Part shown: positions 1 through 5,753 of the stretch, piece after piece
Layout: every line of letters begins with the position of its first letter
Position numbering within the stretch: position 1 is the stretch's first letter
Assembly: GCA_900547315.1 (NCBI GenBank)
Contig: URGI01000090.1
Coordinates: 1-6,560, forward strand
Direction of reading: 5' to 3'
From: an uncultured Eubacteriales bacterium
Lineage (GTDB): Bacteria; Bacillota; Clostridia; Oscillospirales; Oscillospiraceae
Length of the DNA: 6,560 bases
Translations under genes and position numbers: made by a program
The notes under the pieces: generated by a model
What the model was told of the DNA's origin: nothing
The model's input: the letters and a program-made list of their open reading frames with translations, nothing else
Database searches by the model: none

Positions 1-33
1 AAGTATATGCCCCTTAAAAAGGGGCATATGTTG
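1..33 (-). terminator. Probable intrinsic terminator of the tRNA-Asp transcript
   Basis: A perfect 11-bp inverted repeat (5-15 pairing with 19-29, 3-nt loop) lies immediately beyond the tRNA 3' end on the minus strand. The stem has a GGGGC core and A/T ends. The window stops four bases past the stem, so the expected U-tract can only be glimpsed (ACTT on the minus strand). The plus-strand side has no T-run, so termination of the minus-strand tRNA is the best reading. Confidence 0.6.
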
Positions 34-110
34 TGGCGACCGAGAAGGGACTTGAACCCTCGACCTCCGGCGTGACAGGCCGGCGTTCTAACCAGCTGAA
101 CTACTCGGCC
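34..110 (-). tRNA. trnD: tRNA-Asp (anticodon GTC), CCA encoded
   Basis: Read on the minus strand, the 77 nt fold into a complete cloverleaf. The acceptor stem is GGCCGAG/CTCGGTC (one G-U pair), the D-arm contains AGCTGGTTAGA, and the anticodon stem CCGGC/GCCGG encloses the loop CTGTCAC with anticodon GTC (Asp). The T-arm has GGTTCAAGT. The discriminator base is G and the 3' CCA is encoded (34-36). It reads codons GAC and GAU. It has its own promoter just upstream and a hairpin just downstream, so it is probably transcribed alone. No sign of a split attachment site is seen here: the only tRNA copy is intact and no integrase lies next to it. Confidence 0.97.
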
Positions 111-121
111 ACAGCTCCGTT

Positions 122-150
122 AATATAACAAATATAGCGGAGTTTGTCAA
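122..150 (-). promoter_or_regulatory. Sigma-A type promoter of tRNA-Asp
   Basis: On the minus strand a perfect -35 TTGACA (145-150) is followed by a 17-bp spacer and a -10 TATATT (122-127, 5 of 6 matches). Transcription should start near 115, about five bases before the tRNA 5' end at 110, which suits a stable-RNA promoter. An imperfect inverted repeat (115-122 with 135-142, arms CTCCGTTA/TAGCGGAG) brackets the -10. Its significance is unclear. No GC-rich terminator separates the upstream permease gene from this promoter, so some read-through into the tRNA is possible. Confidence 0.85.
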
Positions 151-180
151 TAGGTTTTTTCAAAAAATTTGCGTCTTATA

Positions 181-1770
181 TCACAGCGCCGCATAAATTT
201 CCGCGCCGCGGCTCATGAGCCAGCGATAGAGCAGGATGTCTGCCGCCGCTATCGCCGCCGCAAAGCCCCACGCGCAGATGCTGAAGTCCACATCGCATGC
301 AGCGTACAGGACTATCGGCGGGATCAGCGCCGCCCAGCTTATCAGCATTGTGAACAGCAGCCCCACGCCCGTTTTGACCGCCTGTGCCTCGTTGCTCCAG
401 TCCAGACTCGGATGGCGCAGGTTCTCGACAAGGCCAAGTATGCCCGTGAACACGCCGAACAGCAGCGGGATGATTATCAGCGCCGCCGCGTCCGCCGCAT
501 CGGGGCGCGCGACGAATACCGCCGCAAGCGAGGTGATAAGCGCGGGGATCAGGCAGATGTAAAGGTGGAGCCGGAGCTTTGCGCAGAGCACCTGCTGCAC
601 CGTGACCGGCAGTGACTGCGCTATCCACAGGCTGCGCCCCTCAAGATTCACCGACGGGGCGCTGACAAAATTCATGCTGCCCAGCAGGCATATCGCGGCC
701 AGCAGCAGCGGGCACAGCTGCGCGCTTATGCCGGGCATCGAGAACAGCTCCGTTATGTCCGCGCGCTTTATCACGAGCGCCACGGCGGCGATTATCATCA
801 TGATCGCGCCGAGTCCGGCGTTGACCATGTACGCGGAGCTGTAGAAGAATCTCGCAAATTCGCGGCCGAGCAGCGCGATGTCCGGAGCCTTGGCCGCCTC
901 GCGCTTTTCGACGTACTTGTTTCTGACCCCGCCGCGCTTCATCGTGGCGGTGCGGATGAAGTTGCGCTCAAGCAGCAGATATGCCGCCGCGCTCACAGCG
1001 ACGAGCACCGCGCATACCACCGCGAGCAAATCGCCGCGGCCGAGCGCAATAGCCGCGCCCACGGCGTATAGCGGCGACGAGCTGCCTACGGAATCGGCGA
1101 TGGCCTGCGCCTGAGACTGCGCGTCGCTCAGAAGTCCGGTGTTGAGCTTTATCATCAGCCAGCTGTATCCGAGGATCAGCGCGACGCACAGCAGCATACC
1201 GATAACGCCCTTGCCCGTGCCGATATGCGCCGTAATGATGCTGAACAGCCAGCCGAACAGCGCGGACACCGCCAGCGCGAAGAACGGCAGCAGCGCGAAT
1301 ACCAGCGCAAAGGCCAGAACCTCATAGCCGCCGACCGCTCCCAGCGAGCAGCGGACGATGATGACGGGGATCACGACCGGCAGGCTGAACACAAGGTTTA
1401 TGACGAGCAGCATCACGAGCCGGCTTATCAGAATATCGCCGGGCTTCACGGGCAGACTCAGCAGCAGCTCGTTGTCGCGCGCCTCGAAAAGCTGAGATTT
1501 GGCGAAAAACACGCTGCCGATGAACATCAGTCCGAAGTCCATCATCACGGCCATCGCATACACGAGCCAGTCAAGCCCGACCGCGTGGAAAGGCGCGGCC
1601 AGCACGTCGAACAGATGCCATATGCCGAAGCCCGCCGCACCGAAAGCGTAGACCATCAGAAACGTGAAGCCGATCATCGAGCCTTTGGTCTGCTTGCCCT
1701 TCTTCGCCGTCGCGCCGGTGAACCATTTGCCCAAGGCCGTCATGCGCACACGAAGCAGAGCTTTAAGCAT
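181..1770 (-). CDS. ABC-2 type transporter permease, about 12 TM segments
   Basis: This is the membrane subunit of an ABC exporter, pairing with the ATPase encoded just upstream; the substrate is unknown. The 529-aa protein is strongly hydrophobic, with about twelve predicted helices: roughly residues 32-54, 66-89, 113-138, 150-180, 188-208 and 235-265, then a charged loop (270-305), then 311-333, 348-368, 401-421, 427-448, 467-490 and 497-517. Two matching cytoplasmic segments, LLLSLPVKPGDIL (102-114) and WIAQSLPVTVQQVL (382-395), suggest two fused six-TM halves. A longer frame opens 12 codons upstream, but the chosen ATG (1768-1770) has an ideal SD at 1779-1784, and the earlier start would lie deep inside the ATPase gene. 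The start overlaps the ATPase 3' end by 8 nt (ATGCTTAA), so translation is probably coupled. It resembles the large permeases that partner EcsA-like ATPases in Firmicutes. Role in efflux, antimicrobial-peptide resistance or envelope homeostasis is only inference. Confidence 0.9.
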   Translation of the reverse strand: MLKALLRVRMTALGKWFTGATAKKGKQTKGSMIGFTFLMVYAFGAAGFGIWHLFDVLAAPFHAVGLDWLVYAMAVMMDFGLMFIGSVFFAKSQLFEARDNELLLSLPVKPGDILISRLVMLLVINLVFSLPVVIPVIIVRCSLGAVGGYEVLAFALVFALLPFFALAVSALFGWLFSIITAHIGTGKGVIGMLLCVALILGYSWLMIKLNTGLLSDAQSQAQAIADSVGSSSPLYAVGAAIALGRGDLLAVVCAVLVAVSAAAYLLLERNFIRTATMKRGGVRNKYVEKREAAKAPDIALLGREFARFFYSSAYMVNAGLGAIMMIIAAVALVIKRADITELFSMPGISAQLCPLLLAAICLLGSMNFVSAPSVNLEGRSLWIAQSLPVTVQQVLCAKLRLHLYICLIPALITSLAAVFVARPDAADAAALIIIPLLFGVFTGILGLVENLRHPSLDWSNEAQAVKTGVGLLFTMLISWAALIPPIVLYAACDVDFSICAWGFAAAIAAADILLYRWLMSRGAEIYAAL

Positions 1771-2479
1771 TGCCGTCACCCTCCAGTTCGAGGAACACGT
1801 CCTCAAGCGAGGAGTCGCCCTTGACCTCTTCCATGCTGCCGCTGGCGATGAGCCTACCGGACTTGATTATGGCCACTTTGTCGCACAGCTTCTCCGCGAC
1901 CTCAAGCACGTGCGTCGAGAAGAATATCGCTCCACCCGCATCGCAGTGCTCGCGCATCATCAGCTTCAGCTCGTGCGCGGCCTTCGGGTCGAGACCGACG
2001 AAGGGTTCGTCCATGATGATGAGCTTCGGCGTGTGGAGCCACGCGGAGATTATCGCAAGCTTCTGCTTCATGCCGTGGGAGTAGGCCGATATTGGCTGCG
2101 CGAGATCGTCTGTCAGGCCGAAAATGTCCGCGTACTTCCTGATGCGCTCTATGCGGGCGTCCGCCGGAACGCAGAAGATATCGGCGATGAAGTTCAGATA
2201 CTTTATGCCGCTCATGAATTCGTACAGATCGGGGTTATCCGGTATGTACGCCATGCGGCGCTTGCACTCGAGTGCGTCGGTCTTGACCGACAGACCGTCC
2301 ACGTATATCTCACCGGCGTCAAACTGCAGGATGCCCGCGCAGGACTTTATCGTCGTAGTCTTGCCTGCGCCGTTGTGGCCGATAAAGCCGTATATCTCGC
2401 CCGGCGCGATTTGCAGCGTCAGGTCGTCCACGGCCTTTTTGCCGCCGTAGGTCTTTGTCAGACCGTTGATTTTAAGCAT
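1763..2479 (-). CDS. ABC transporter ATP-binding protein (EcsA-like)
   Basis: This cytoplasmic ATPase should power the ABC-2 permease encoded next. The 238-aa protein has every core motif: Walker A GHNGAGKT (34-41), an ABC signature in variant form YSHGMKQKL (133-141), Walker B LIIMDEP (153-159) with catalytic Glu158, D-loop GLD (162-164) and switch His190. The usual Q-loop glutamine is replaced in AYIPDNPDLYE (77-87), where Asp81 takes its place; related drug- and peptide-export ATPases also vary here. The start ATG (2477-2479) is preceded by a purine-rich GGGGGAAGG stretch. It follows the ribbon-helix-helix gene after 18 nt and overlaps the permease start by 8 nt, so the pair is co-transcribed and probably translationally coupled. 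The family is certain; the transported substrate is not known. Confidence 0.95.
   Translation of the reverse strand: MLKINGLTKTYGGKKAVDDLTLQIAPGEIYGFIGHNGAGKTTTIKSCAGILQFDAGEIYVDGLSVKTDALECKRRMAYIPDNPDLYEFMSGIKYLNFIADIFCVPADARIERIRKYADIFGLTDDLAQPISAYSHGMKQKLAIISAWLHTPKLIIMDEPFVGLDPKAAHELKLMMREHCDAGGAIFFSTHVLEVAEKLCDKVAIIKSGRLIASGSMEEVKGDSSLEDVFLELEGDGNA
1779..1784 (-). promoter_or_regulatory. Shine-Dalgarno site that fixes the permease start
   Basis: GGAGGG on the minus strand lies 8 nt before the ATG at 1768-1770, inside the last codons of the ATPase gene. It favours this ATG over the in-frame ATG 36 bases upstream. Confidence 0.85.
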
Positions 2480-2497
2480 TTATCCTTCCCCCTGTGC

Positions 2498-2695
2498 TCA
2501 CTTGATGTCCAGCTCGATCGGCTCGTCGAGTGTTTCAGATACATATTTTCCGTTTTTCTTCCGCTGCCGCACGCACTCGGTCAGCAGATATTCTATCTGG
2601 CCGTTGACCGAGCGGAAATCATCCTCCGCCCATGCCGCTATCGCATCATAGAGCTTTGCTGACAGACGCAGCGGAACCTGCTTCTTCTCTGCCAT
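2498..2695 (-). CDS. Small ribbon-helix-helix (Arc/MetJ-like) DNA-binding protein
   Basis: A 65-aa basic protein with the pattern of a ribbon-helix-helix repressor: a short strand KQVPLRLS (5-12), helix A about 13-27 (AKLYDAIAAWAEDDF), a turn RSVNGQ (28-33), and helix B about 33-46 ending in RQRKK. The tail (47-65) is acidic and probably disordered. Such proteins dimerise through the strand, which enters the DNA major groove. It starts 4 nt after the SPFH stop codon and has only a weak SD, so translation is probably coupled to that gene. It lies between the SPFH and ABC genes, and the operon promoter carries tandem palindromes that suit this fold, so autoregulation is my inference. It could instead be the antitoxin-like half of a TA pair, but no toxin-like gene is adjacent. 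Confidence 0.85.
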   Translation of the reverse strand: MAEKKQVPLRLSAKLYDAIAAWAEDDFRSVNGQIEYLLTECVRQRKKNGKYVSETLDEPIELDIK

Positions 2696-2699
2696 TCCG

Positions 2700-3785
2700 T
2701 TAATACAGGCTGCCGGAATTGACTATCGGCTGTGCGTCGCGGTTGCCGCAGAGCACGACCAGCAGGTTCGACACCATCGCCGCCTTGCGCTCCTCGTCAA
2801 GCTGCACCGAGCCGCTCTCCTCAAGGCGCTCCAGTGCCATCTCGACCATGCCGACCGCGCCGTCGACTATCATCTTGCGCGCGTCGATTATCGCAGAGGC
2901 CTGCTGCCGCTGGAGCATGACCGCGGCAATCTCAGGAGCGTAGGCAAGGTAGGTGATGCGCGCTTCGATTATCTCGATGCCCGCGTCGGAGACCTTCTTC
3001 TGTATCTCGTCGCGGATGCGGGAAGCGACCGTCTCGCTTGAACCGCGCAGGCTGCCCTCGTCGGCGAGCCCGTCGCCGGTGGTGTCCACGCCGGGCGCCA
3101 CGTCGTAGGGGTAGATGCGGACGATATTTCTCACTGCGCTGTCGCACTGGAGAGACAGGTACTCCTTGTAGTTATCGACGTTGAAAACGGCTTTCGCGGT
3201 GTCAACAACACGCCACATGACGGCGATGCCAATCTCGATGGGGTTGCCGAGGCAGTCGTTTATCTTCTGGCGGGAGTTATTCAGAGTCATCACCTTGAGG
3301 GAAATCTTCTTGCTCGCGGACTGGGCAGCGGCGGCCGAGACATCGGGCGCGGAGAGATTCAGCGACAGCCCTTTCGCGGAGCCGCCGTCAACGTCGCCGC
3401 TCTGGTTGAGCTTGGTCTTGGCTGCGGGGTTCACGCCGACGCAGAAGGGGTTGACGAAGTAGAAGCCCTCGCCCTTCAGCGTGCCGACGTAGTTGCCGAA
3501 CAGAGTCAGAACCAGCGCCTCCTGCGGCTTGAGTATCTTCAGGCCGAAGATCGGCACCCAGCCGATGCAGACCCAGACGCAGCCGATGACGAACAGCGCT
3601 ATGTATCCGTGCCTTGCTGCGCTGTTCACTGCGCTGACACCGAACGGCGTAGATACGTAATCAACGGCGTTGGCCATGCCGATGCCGCCGATGATCATCG
3701 CGGCGATGCCCGCGGCGTAAAGCGCGATGATTATTATCAGGGCGCGCATACCGTGCTTTTTATTTTCAAGTATCTTTTCGGTCAT
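2700..3785 (-). CDS. SPFH (band 7/prohibitin-like) membrane protein
   Basis: A 361-aa membrane-anchored scaffold-type protein, first gene of the operon. Two N-terminal hydrophobic helices (about 14-36 and 61-82) precede an SPFH core: LKPQEALVLTLFGNYVGTL (85-103), GEGFYFVNPF (105-114), the long strand region PIEIGIAVMWRVVDTAKAVFN beginning at 182, DYNKEYL-like SLQCDSAVRN (211-220), and the helical stretch ASRIRDEIQKKVSDAGIEI beginning at 254. A low-complexity Gly/Ser/Ala insert (about 127-160) interrupts the core, a feature seen in a subgroup of bacterial SPFH proteins. The start ATG (3783-3785) is chosen because GGAGGG lies 8 nt upstream; an ATG ten codons earlier sits on the promoter and operator and is rejected. 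SPFH proteins oligomerise in membranes and help organise or protect membrane complexes. Here a partnership with the downstream ABC exporter is plausible from operon structure only. Confidence 0.92.
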   Translation of the reverse strand: MTEKILENKKHGMRALIIIIALYAAGIAAMIIGGIGMANAVDYVSTPFGVSAVNSAARHGYIALFVIGCVWVCIGWVPIFGLKILKPQEALVLTLFGNYVGTLKGEGFYFVNPFCVGVNPAAKTKLNQSGDVDGGSAKGLSLNLSAPDVSAAAAQSASKKISLKVMTLNNSRQKINDCLGNPIEIGIAVMWRVVDTAKAVFNVDNYKEYLSLQCDSAVRNIVRIYPYDVAPGVDTTGDGLADEGSLRGSSETVASRIRDEIQKKVSDAGIEIIEARITYLAYAPEIAAVMLQRQQASAIIDARKMIVDGAVGMVEMALERLEESGSVQLDEERKAAMVSNLLVVLCGNRDAQPIVNSGSLY

Positions 3786-3793
3786 TTTCTTTG

Positions 3794-3799
3794 CCCTCC
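3794..3799 (-). promoter_or_regulatory. Shine-Dalgarno site that fixes the SPFH gene start
   Basis: GGAGGG on the minus strand lies 8 nt before the ATG at 3783-3785. The alternative upstream ATG has no such site and falls where the transcript should begin (about 3810). Confidence 0.85.
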
Positions 3800-3806
3800 A
3801 TCTTTT

Positions 3807-3825
3807 TGATATCAATATGATATCA
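3807..3825. repeat. Tandem 8-bp palindromes, candidate repressor operator
   Basis: Two identical copies of the self-complementary octamer TGATATCA (3807-3814 and 3818-3825) are separated by ATA. Their spacing is 11 bp start to start, about one helical turn, and together they form a perfect 19-bp dyad. They overlap the -10 element and predicted start of the operon. Ribbon-helix-helix repressors (Arc, MetJ, CopG) typically bind two such sub-sites on one DNA face, and a protein of that fold is encoded in the operon. Confidence 0.6.
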
Positions 3826-3845
3826 CCACATTATTTTAATGTCAA
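3817..3845 (-). promoter_or_regulatory. Promoter of the SPFH-RHH-ABC operon
   Basis: On the minus strand a perfect -35 TTGACA (3840-3845), a 17-bp spacer and a -10 TATCAT (3817-3822, 5 of 6) form a strong vegetative promoter. The predicted start is near 3810, giving a leader of about 25 nt to the SPFH ATG. It sits just after the methyltransferase terminator. The tandem palindrome at 3807-3825 overlaps the -10 and the start site, so repression by steric block is easy to envisage. Confidence 0.85.
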
Positions 3846-3869
3846 GTATTTCCGTAAAAATTTTCCGCA

Positions 3870-3900
3870 GAAAATCCACCGCACGGGACGTGCAGTGGAT
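3870..3900 (-). terminator. Intrinsic terminator of the methyltransferase gene
   Basis: A 12-bp stem (3874-3885 with 3889-3900) with a 3-nt loop is fully paired as minus-strand RNA, one pair being G-U; on the plus strand that position is a mismatch. On the minus strand it runs into a short U-tract (ATTTTCT, including stem-base residues). It lies 36 bases past the methyltransferase stop codon and upstream of the next promoter, so it separates the two transcription units. Confidence 0.7.
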
Positions 3901-3936
3901 AAATGTGGATATATTATAATGAATGATTTTACGCCG

Positions 3937-5166
3937 TTATACGACTTGAAAAATGTAGAACTTGAGGTAGTCCGTCTCCGGAACGTTCCAGAGTATGGGG
4001 TGGTCGGGCGCCTGCTGGCGGGCTTCGATCTGCCGCAGCTCCACTCCGGCGTCCGCCGCGGCGGACTTCAGCATCTTCACAAACAGCTCCGAGGGCATGA
4101 AGTGGCTGCATGATGCCGTGGCGAAGTAGCCGCCGCGCGGCAGAAGCTTCAGCGCGCGGAGATTTATCTCCTTGTAGCCGCGCTCCGCTCCCGCAACGGT
4201 CTTGCGGGATTTGGTGAAGGCCGGAGGATCGAGAATGATGAAGTCGAACGGAGCCTTGACCTGCTTGCCCAGCTCCGGCAGCAGGTCGAACACGTCCGCG
4301 ACCAGAAAGTCCATCTTGCCGTCAAGCCCGTTCCGCTGCGCGTTGGCCTTGGCCATCTCTATTGCCGAGGCGGAGATGTCCACCGCCGTGACGTGCTCCG
4401 CGCCGCCGAGCGCGGCGTTGAGCGCGAATGACCCGGTGTGCGTGAAGCAATCGAGCACGCGGCGACCCTTCGCCAGCCGTGCCACAGTGAGGCGGTTGTA
4501 TTTCTGGTCGAGGAAGAAGCCGGTTTTCTGCCCGTTTTCAACATCGACCTTGTAGAATATGCCGTTTTCGCAGATCTCCGTAACCGGAGATTCCGGGTGC
4601 GTCTCGCCGGGGAGCGGGTACCAGCCCTTGTATTGCTCCAGTCCCTCAAGCTCGCGTATTGCGACGTCGTTCCGCTCAAATATGCCGCGGATGTCCTGCT
4701 CGTCCTCGCGCAGAACCTCGGCGAGCAGCGGGAACAGCGTGTCCTTTATGCGCTCCATGCCGACGGAAAGCGTCTGCACGACCAGAAGCTCCGAGAATCT
4801 ATCCACCGTCAGGCCGGGGAAGCCGTCCGCTTCGCCGAATATCACGCGGCAGCAGCCGGTGTCGCTGCCCATGACGACCTTGCGGTAGTCCCACGCGTAT
4901 TTTATGCGGCGCTTCCAGAATGCCGCGTCGAAGCGGTCGTTCGTGTTGCGGGAGATGAGGCGGACGCGAATTTTGCTTTTGCGGCTGAGAAAGCCGGTGC
5001 CGAGGTATTTGCCCTTCTCGCTCACCGCGTCCACAAGCACGCCGTTTTCGGCGTCCTCGCCGCCGGAGACGACCTCCGCCTCGTATATCCATGGATGCCC
5101 CTGCTCGACCCATCGCGTGCCCTTCGGGCTTATGACCAGACGCGGAAATTCCCGCTGTGATTTCAT
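3937..5166 (-). CDS. RlmI-like class I SAM-dependent rRNA methyltransferase
   Basis: A 409-aa cytoplasmic RNA methyltransferase with full-length RlmI/YwbD-family architecture. An N-terminal PUA RNA-binding domain (about 1-80, with GTRWVEQGHPWIYEAEV at 16-32) is followed by a linker domain containing FGEADGFPGLTVDRF (110-124) and the hallmark GQKTGFFLDQ (212-221). The Rossmann methyltransferase fold has motif I LDCFTHTGSF (238-247), acidic SAM-ribose residue in VDIS (262-265), motif IV LDPPAF (312-317) and motif VI SCS (352-354) with Cys353, the position expected for a cytosine-C5 nucleophile. The likely substrate is 23S rRNA. E. coli RlmI makes m5C1962, but Firmicute relatives differ in target, so no symbol is given. 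ATG 5164-5166 has AGGA six bases upstream. It forms a single-gene unit with its own promoter and terminator. Confidence 0.93.
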   Translation of the reverse strand: MKSQREFPRLVISPKGTRWVEQGHPWIYEAEVVSGGEDAENGVLVDAVSEKGKYLGTGFLSRKSKIRVRLISRNTNDRFDAAFWKRRIKYAWDYRKVVMGSDTGCCRVIFGEADGFPGLTVDRFSELLVVQTLSVGMERIKDTLFPLLAEVLREDEQDIRGIFERNDVAIRELEGLEQYKGWYPLPGETHPESPVTEICENGIFYKVDVENGQKTGFFLDQKYNRLTVARLAKGRRVLDCFTHTGSFALNAALGGAEHVTAVDISASAIEMAKANAQRNGLDGKMDFLVADVFDLLPELGKQVKAPFDFIILDPPAFTKSRKTVAGAERGYKEINLRALKLLPRGGYFATASCSHFMPSELFVKMLKSAAADAGVELRQIEARQQAPDHPILWNVPETDYLKFYIFQVV

Positions 5167-5199
5167 ATCAGTTCCTGCCTTTTAAAATATTGTGCTGCT

Positions 5200-5228
5200 A
5201 TTTTACCACGTAATGCCGCCCGACGCAA
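5200..5228 (-). promoter_or_regulatory. Probable promoter of the methyltransferase gene
   Basis: On the minus strand a -10 TAAAAT (5200-5205, 5 of 6) lies 17 bp after TTGCGT (5223-5228, 3 of 6 to the -35 consensus). Start near 5193 would give a leader of about 27 nt. The weak -35 makes this less certain than the other two promoters, but its position between a terminator and a gene fits. Confidence 0.5.
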
Positions 5229-5261
5229 CGTGTCAGGTATGTATAATGGGCGACGGAATTC

Positions 5262-5300
5262 AAAAAGCGACAGCGCCTTTGTCGGCTGCTGTCGCTTTTT
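5262..5300 (-). terminator. Strong intrinsic terminator after spoVT
   Basis: A perfect 13-bp inverted repeat AAAAAGCGACAGC (5262-5274) / GCTGTCGCTTTTT (5288-5300) with a 13-nt loop begins directly at the stop codon of the recombinase-SpoVT reading frame. On the minus strand it has a GC stem and a U-tract. It is symmetric, so it could also stop plus-strand transcripts. It is presumably the native terminator of spoVT. Confidence 0.88.
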
Positions 5301-5753
5301 TCAGCTCTCCATCTGCTTCCCCAGAAACGATGCGACCGTCTGGGCAAGCTTGTATTCAAGCTCCTCGCATGGGATGCTGTTGCGCGGCGTGATAAACATT
5401 ACGCAGCCCATCAGATCGCCCTCGGAAATGACGGGAGCCGCTATGGAAACGCAGTATTTTTCGTCGTCCGCCACGACCGGCATCGAGCTGCCGCCGGACT
5501 CCTGCCGGTAGACGCTGCGGCTCTCCATGACCGCGGCGAGCTGCTGGCTGATGGGCTTGTCCATAAGCTCGCGCTTTGCGCCGCCGGCAATGGCGATGAC
5601 GCTGTCTCTGTCGCTCACGGCGACAATGCCGTCGGTAGCCTTGCGCAGGCTGTCGCATATCTGCGCAGCGAAGTCGGATAATTCCCCGATCGGGGAATAC
5701 TTCTTGAATATCAGCTCCCCGTCCTTATCTGTGAAAATCTCCAACGGGTCGCC
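5301..5753 (-). pseudogene. spoVT: spoVT 3' fragment (lacks first ~30 codons), interrupted by mobile element
   Basis: About 150 residues align, from memory, with Bacillus SpoVT residues ~31-178: the end of the AbrB-type DNA-binding hairpin (GDPLEIF) and the complete GAF-like sensor domain ending in FLGKQMES. SpoVT is a forespore transcription factor of endospore formers, made late under SigmaG, that tunes SigmaG-dependent genes and spore coat and germination traits. The missing first ~30 residues hold the strand pair that completes the swapped AbrB fold, so this fragment alone should not bind DNA. The reading frame is otherwise undamaged, with no stops or frameshifts and its own terminator, which suggests either recent insertion or selection to keep it usable, for example after excision. 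The missing 5' part should be at the far end of the element. Confidence 0.85.

Noticed and set aside
151..172. T-run/A-run inverted repeat after the permease as a terminator
   Set aside because: The possible stem is A/T only and lacks a GC core, so I would not call it an intrinsic terminator.
1225..1824. Plus-strand open frame of 199 codons
   Set aside because: Antisense to the permease; composition rich in Arg, Gln and His is typical of a shadow frame.
1664..2662. Long plus-strand open frame of 332 codons
   Set aside because: It lies antisense to the ABC ATPase and the ribbon-helix-helix gene, whose motifs are unambiguous, and its translation has no recognisable domain; GC-rich shadow.
3915..3920. 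TATAAT on the plus strand, possible -10 element
   Set aside because: No acceptable -35 at 16-18 bp and no plus-strand gene follows; it is chance in an AT-rich intergenic stretch.
4438..5160. Plus-strand open frame of 240 codons
   Set aside because: Antisense to the methyltransferase, which has complete family motifs; no supporting SD, promoter or homology.
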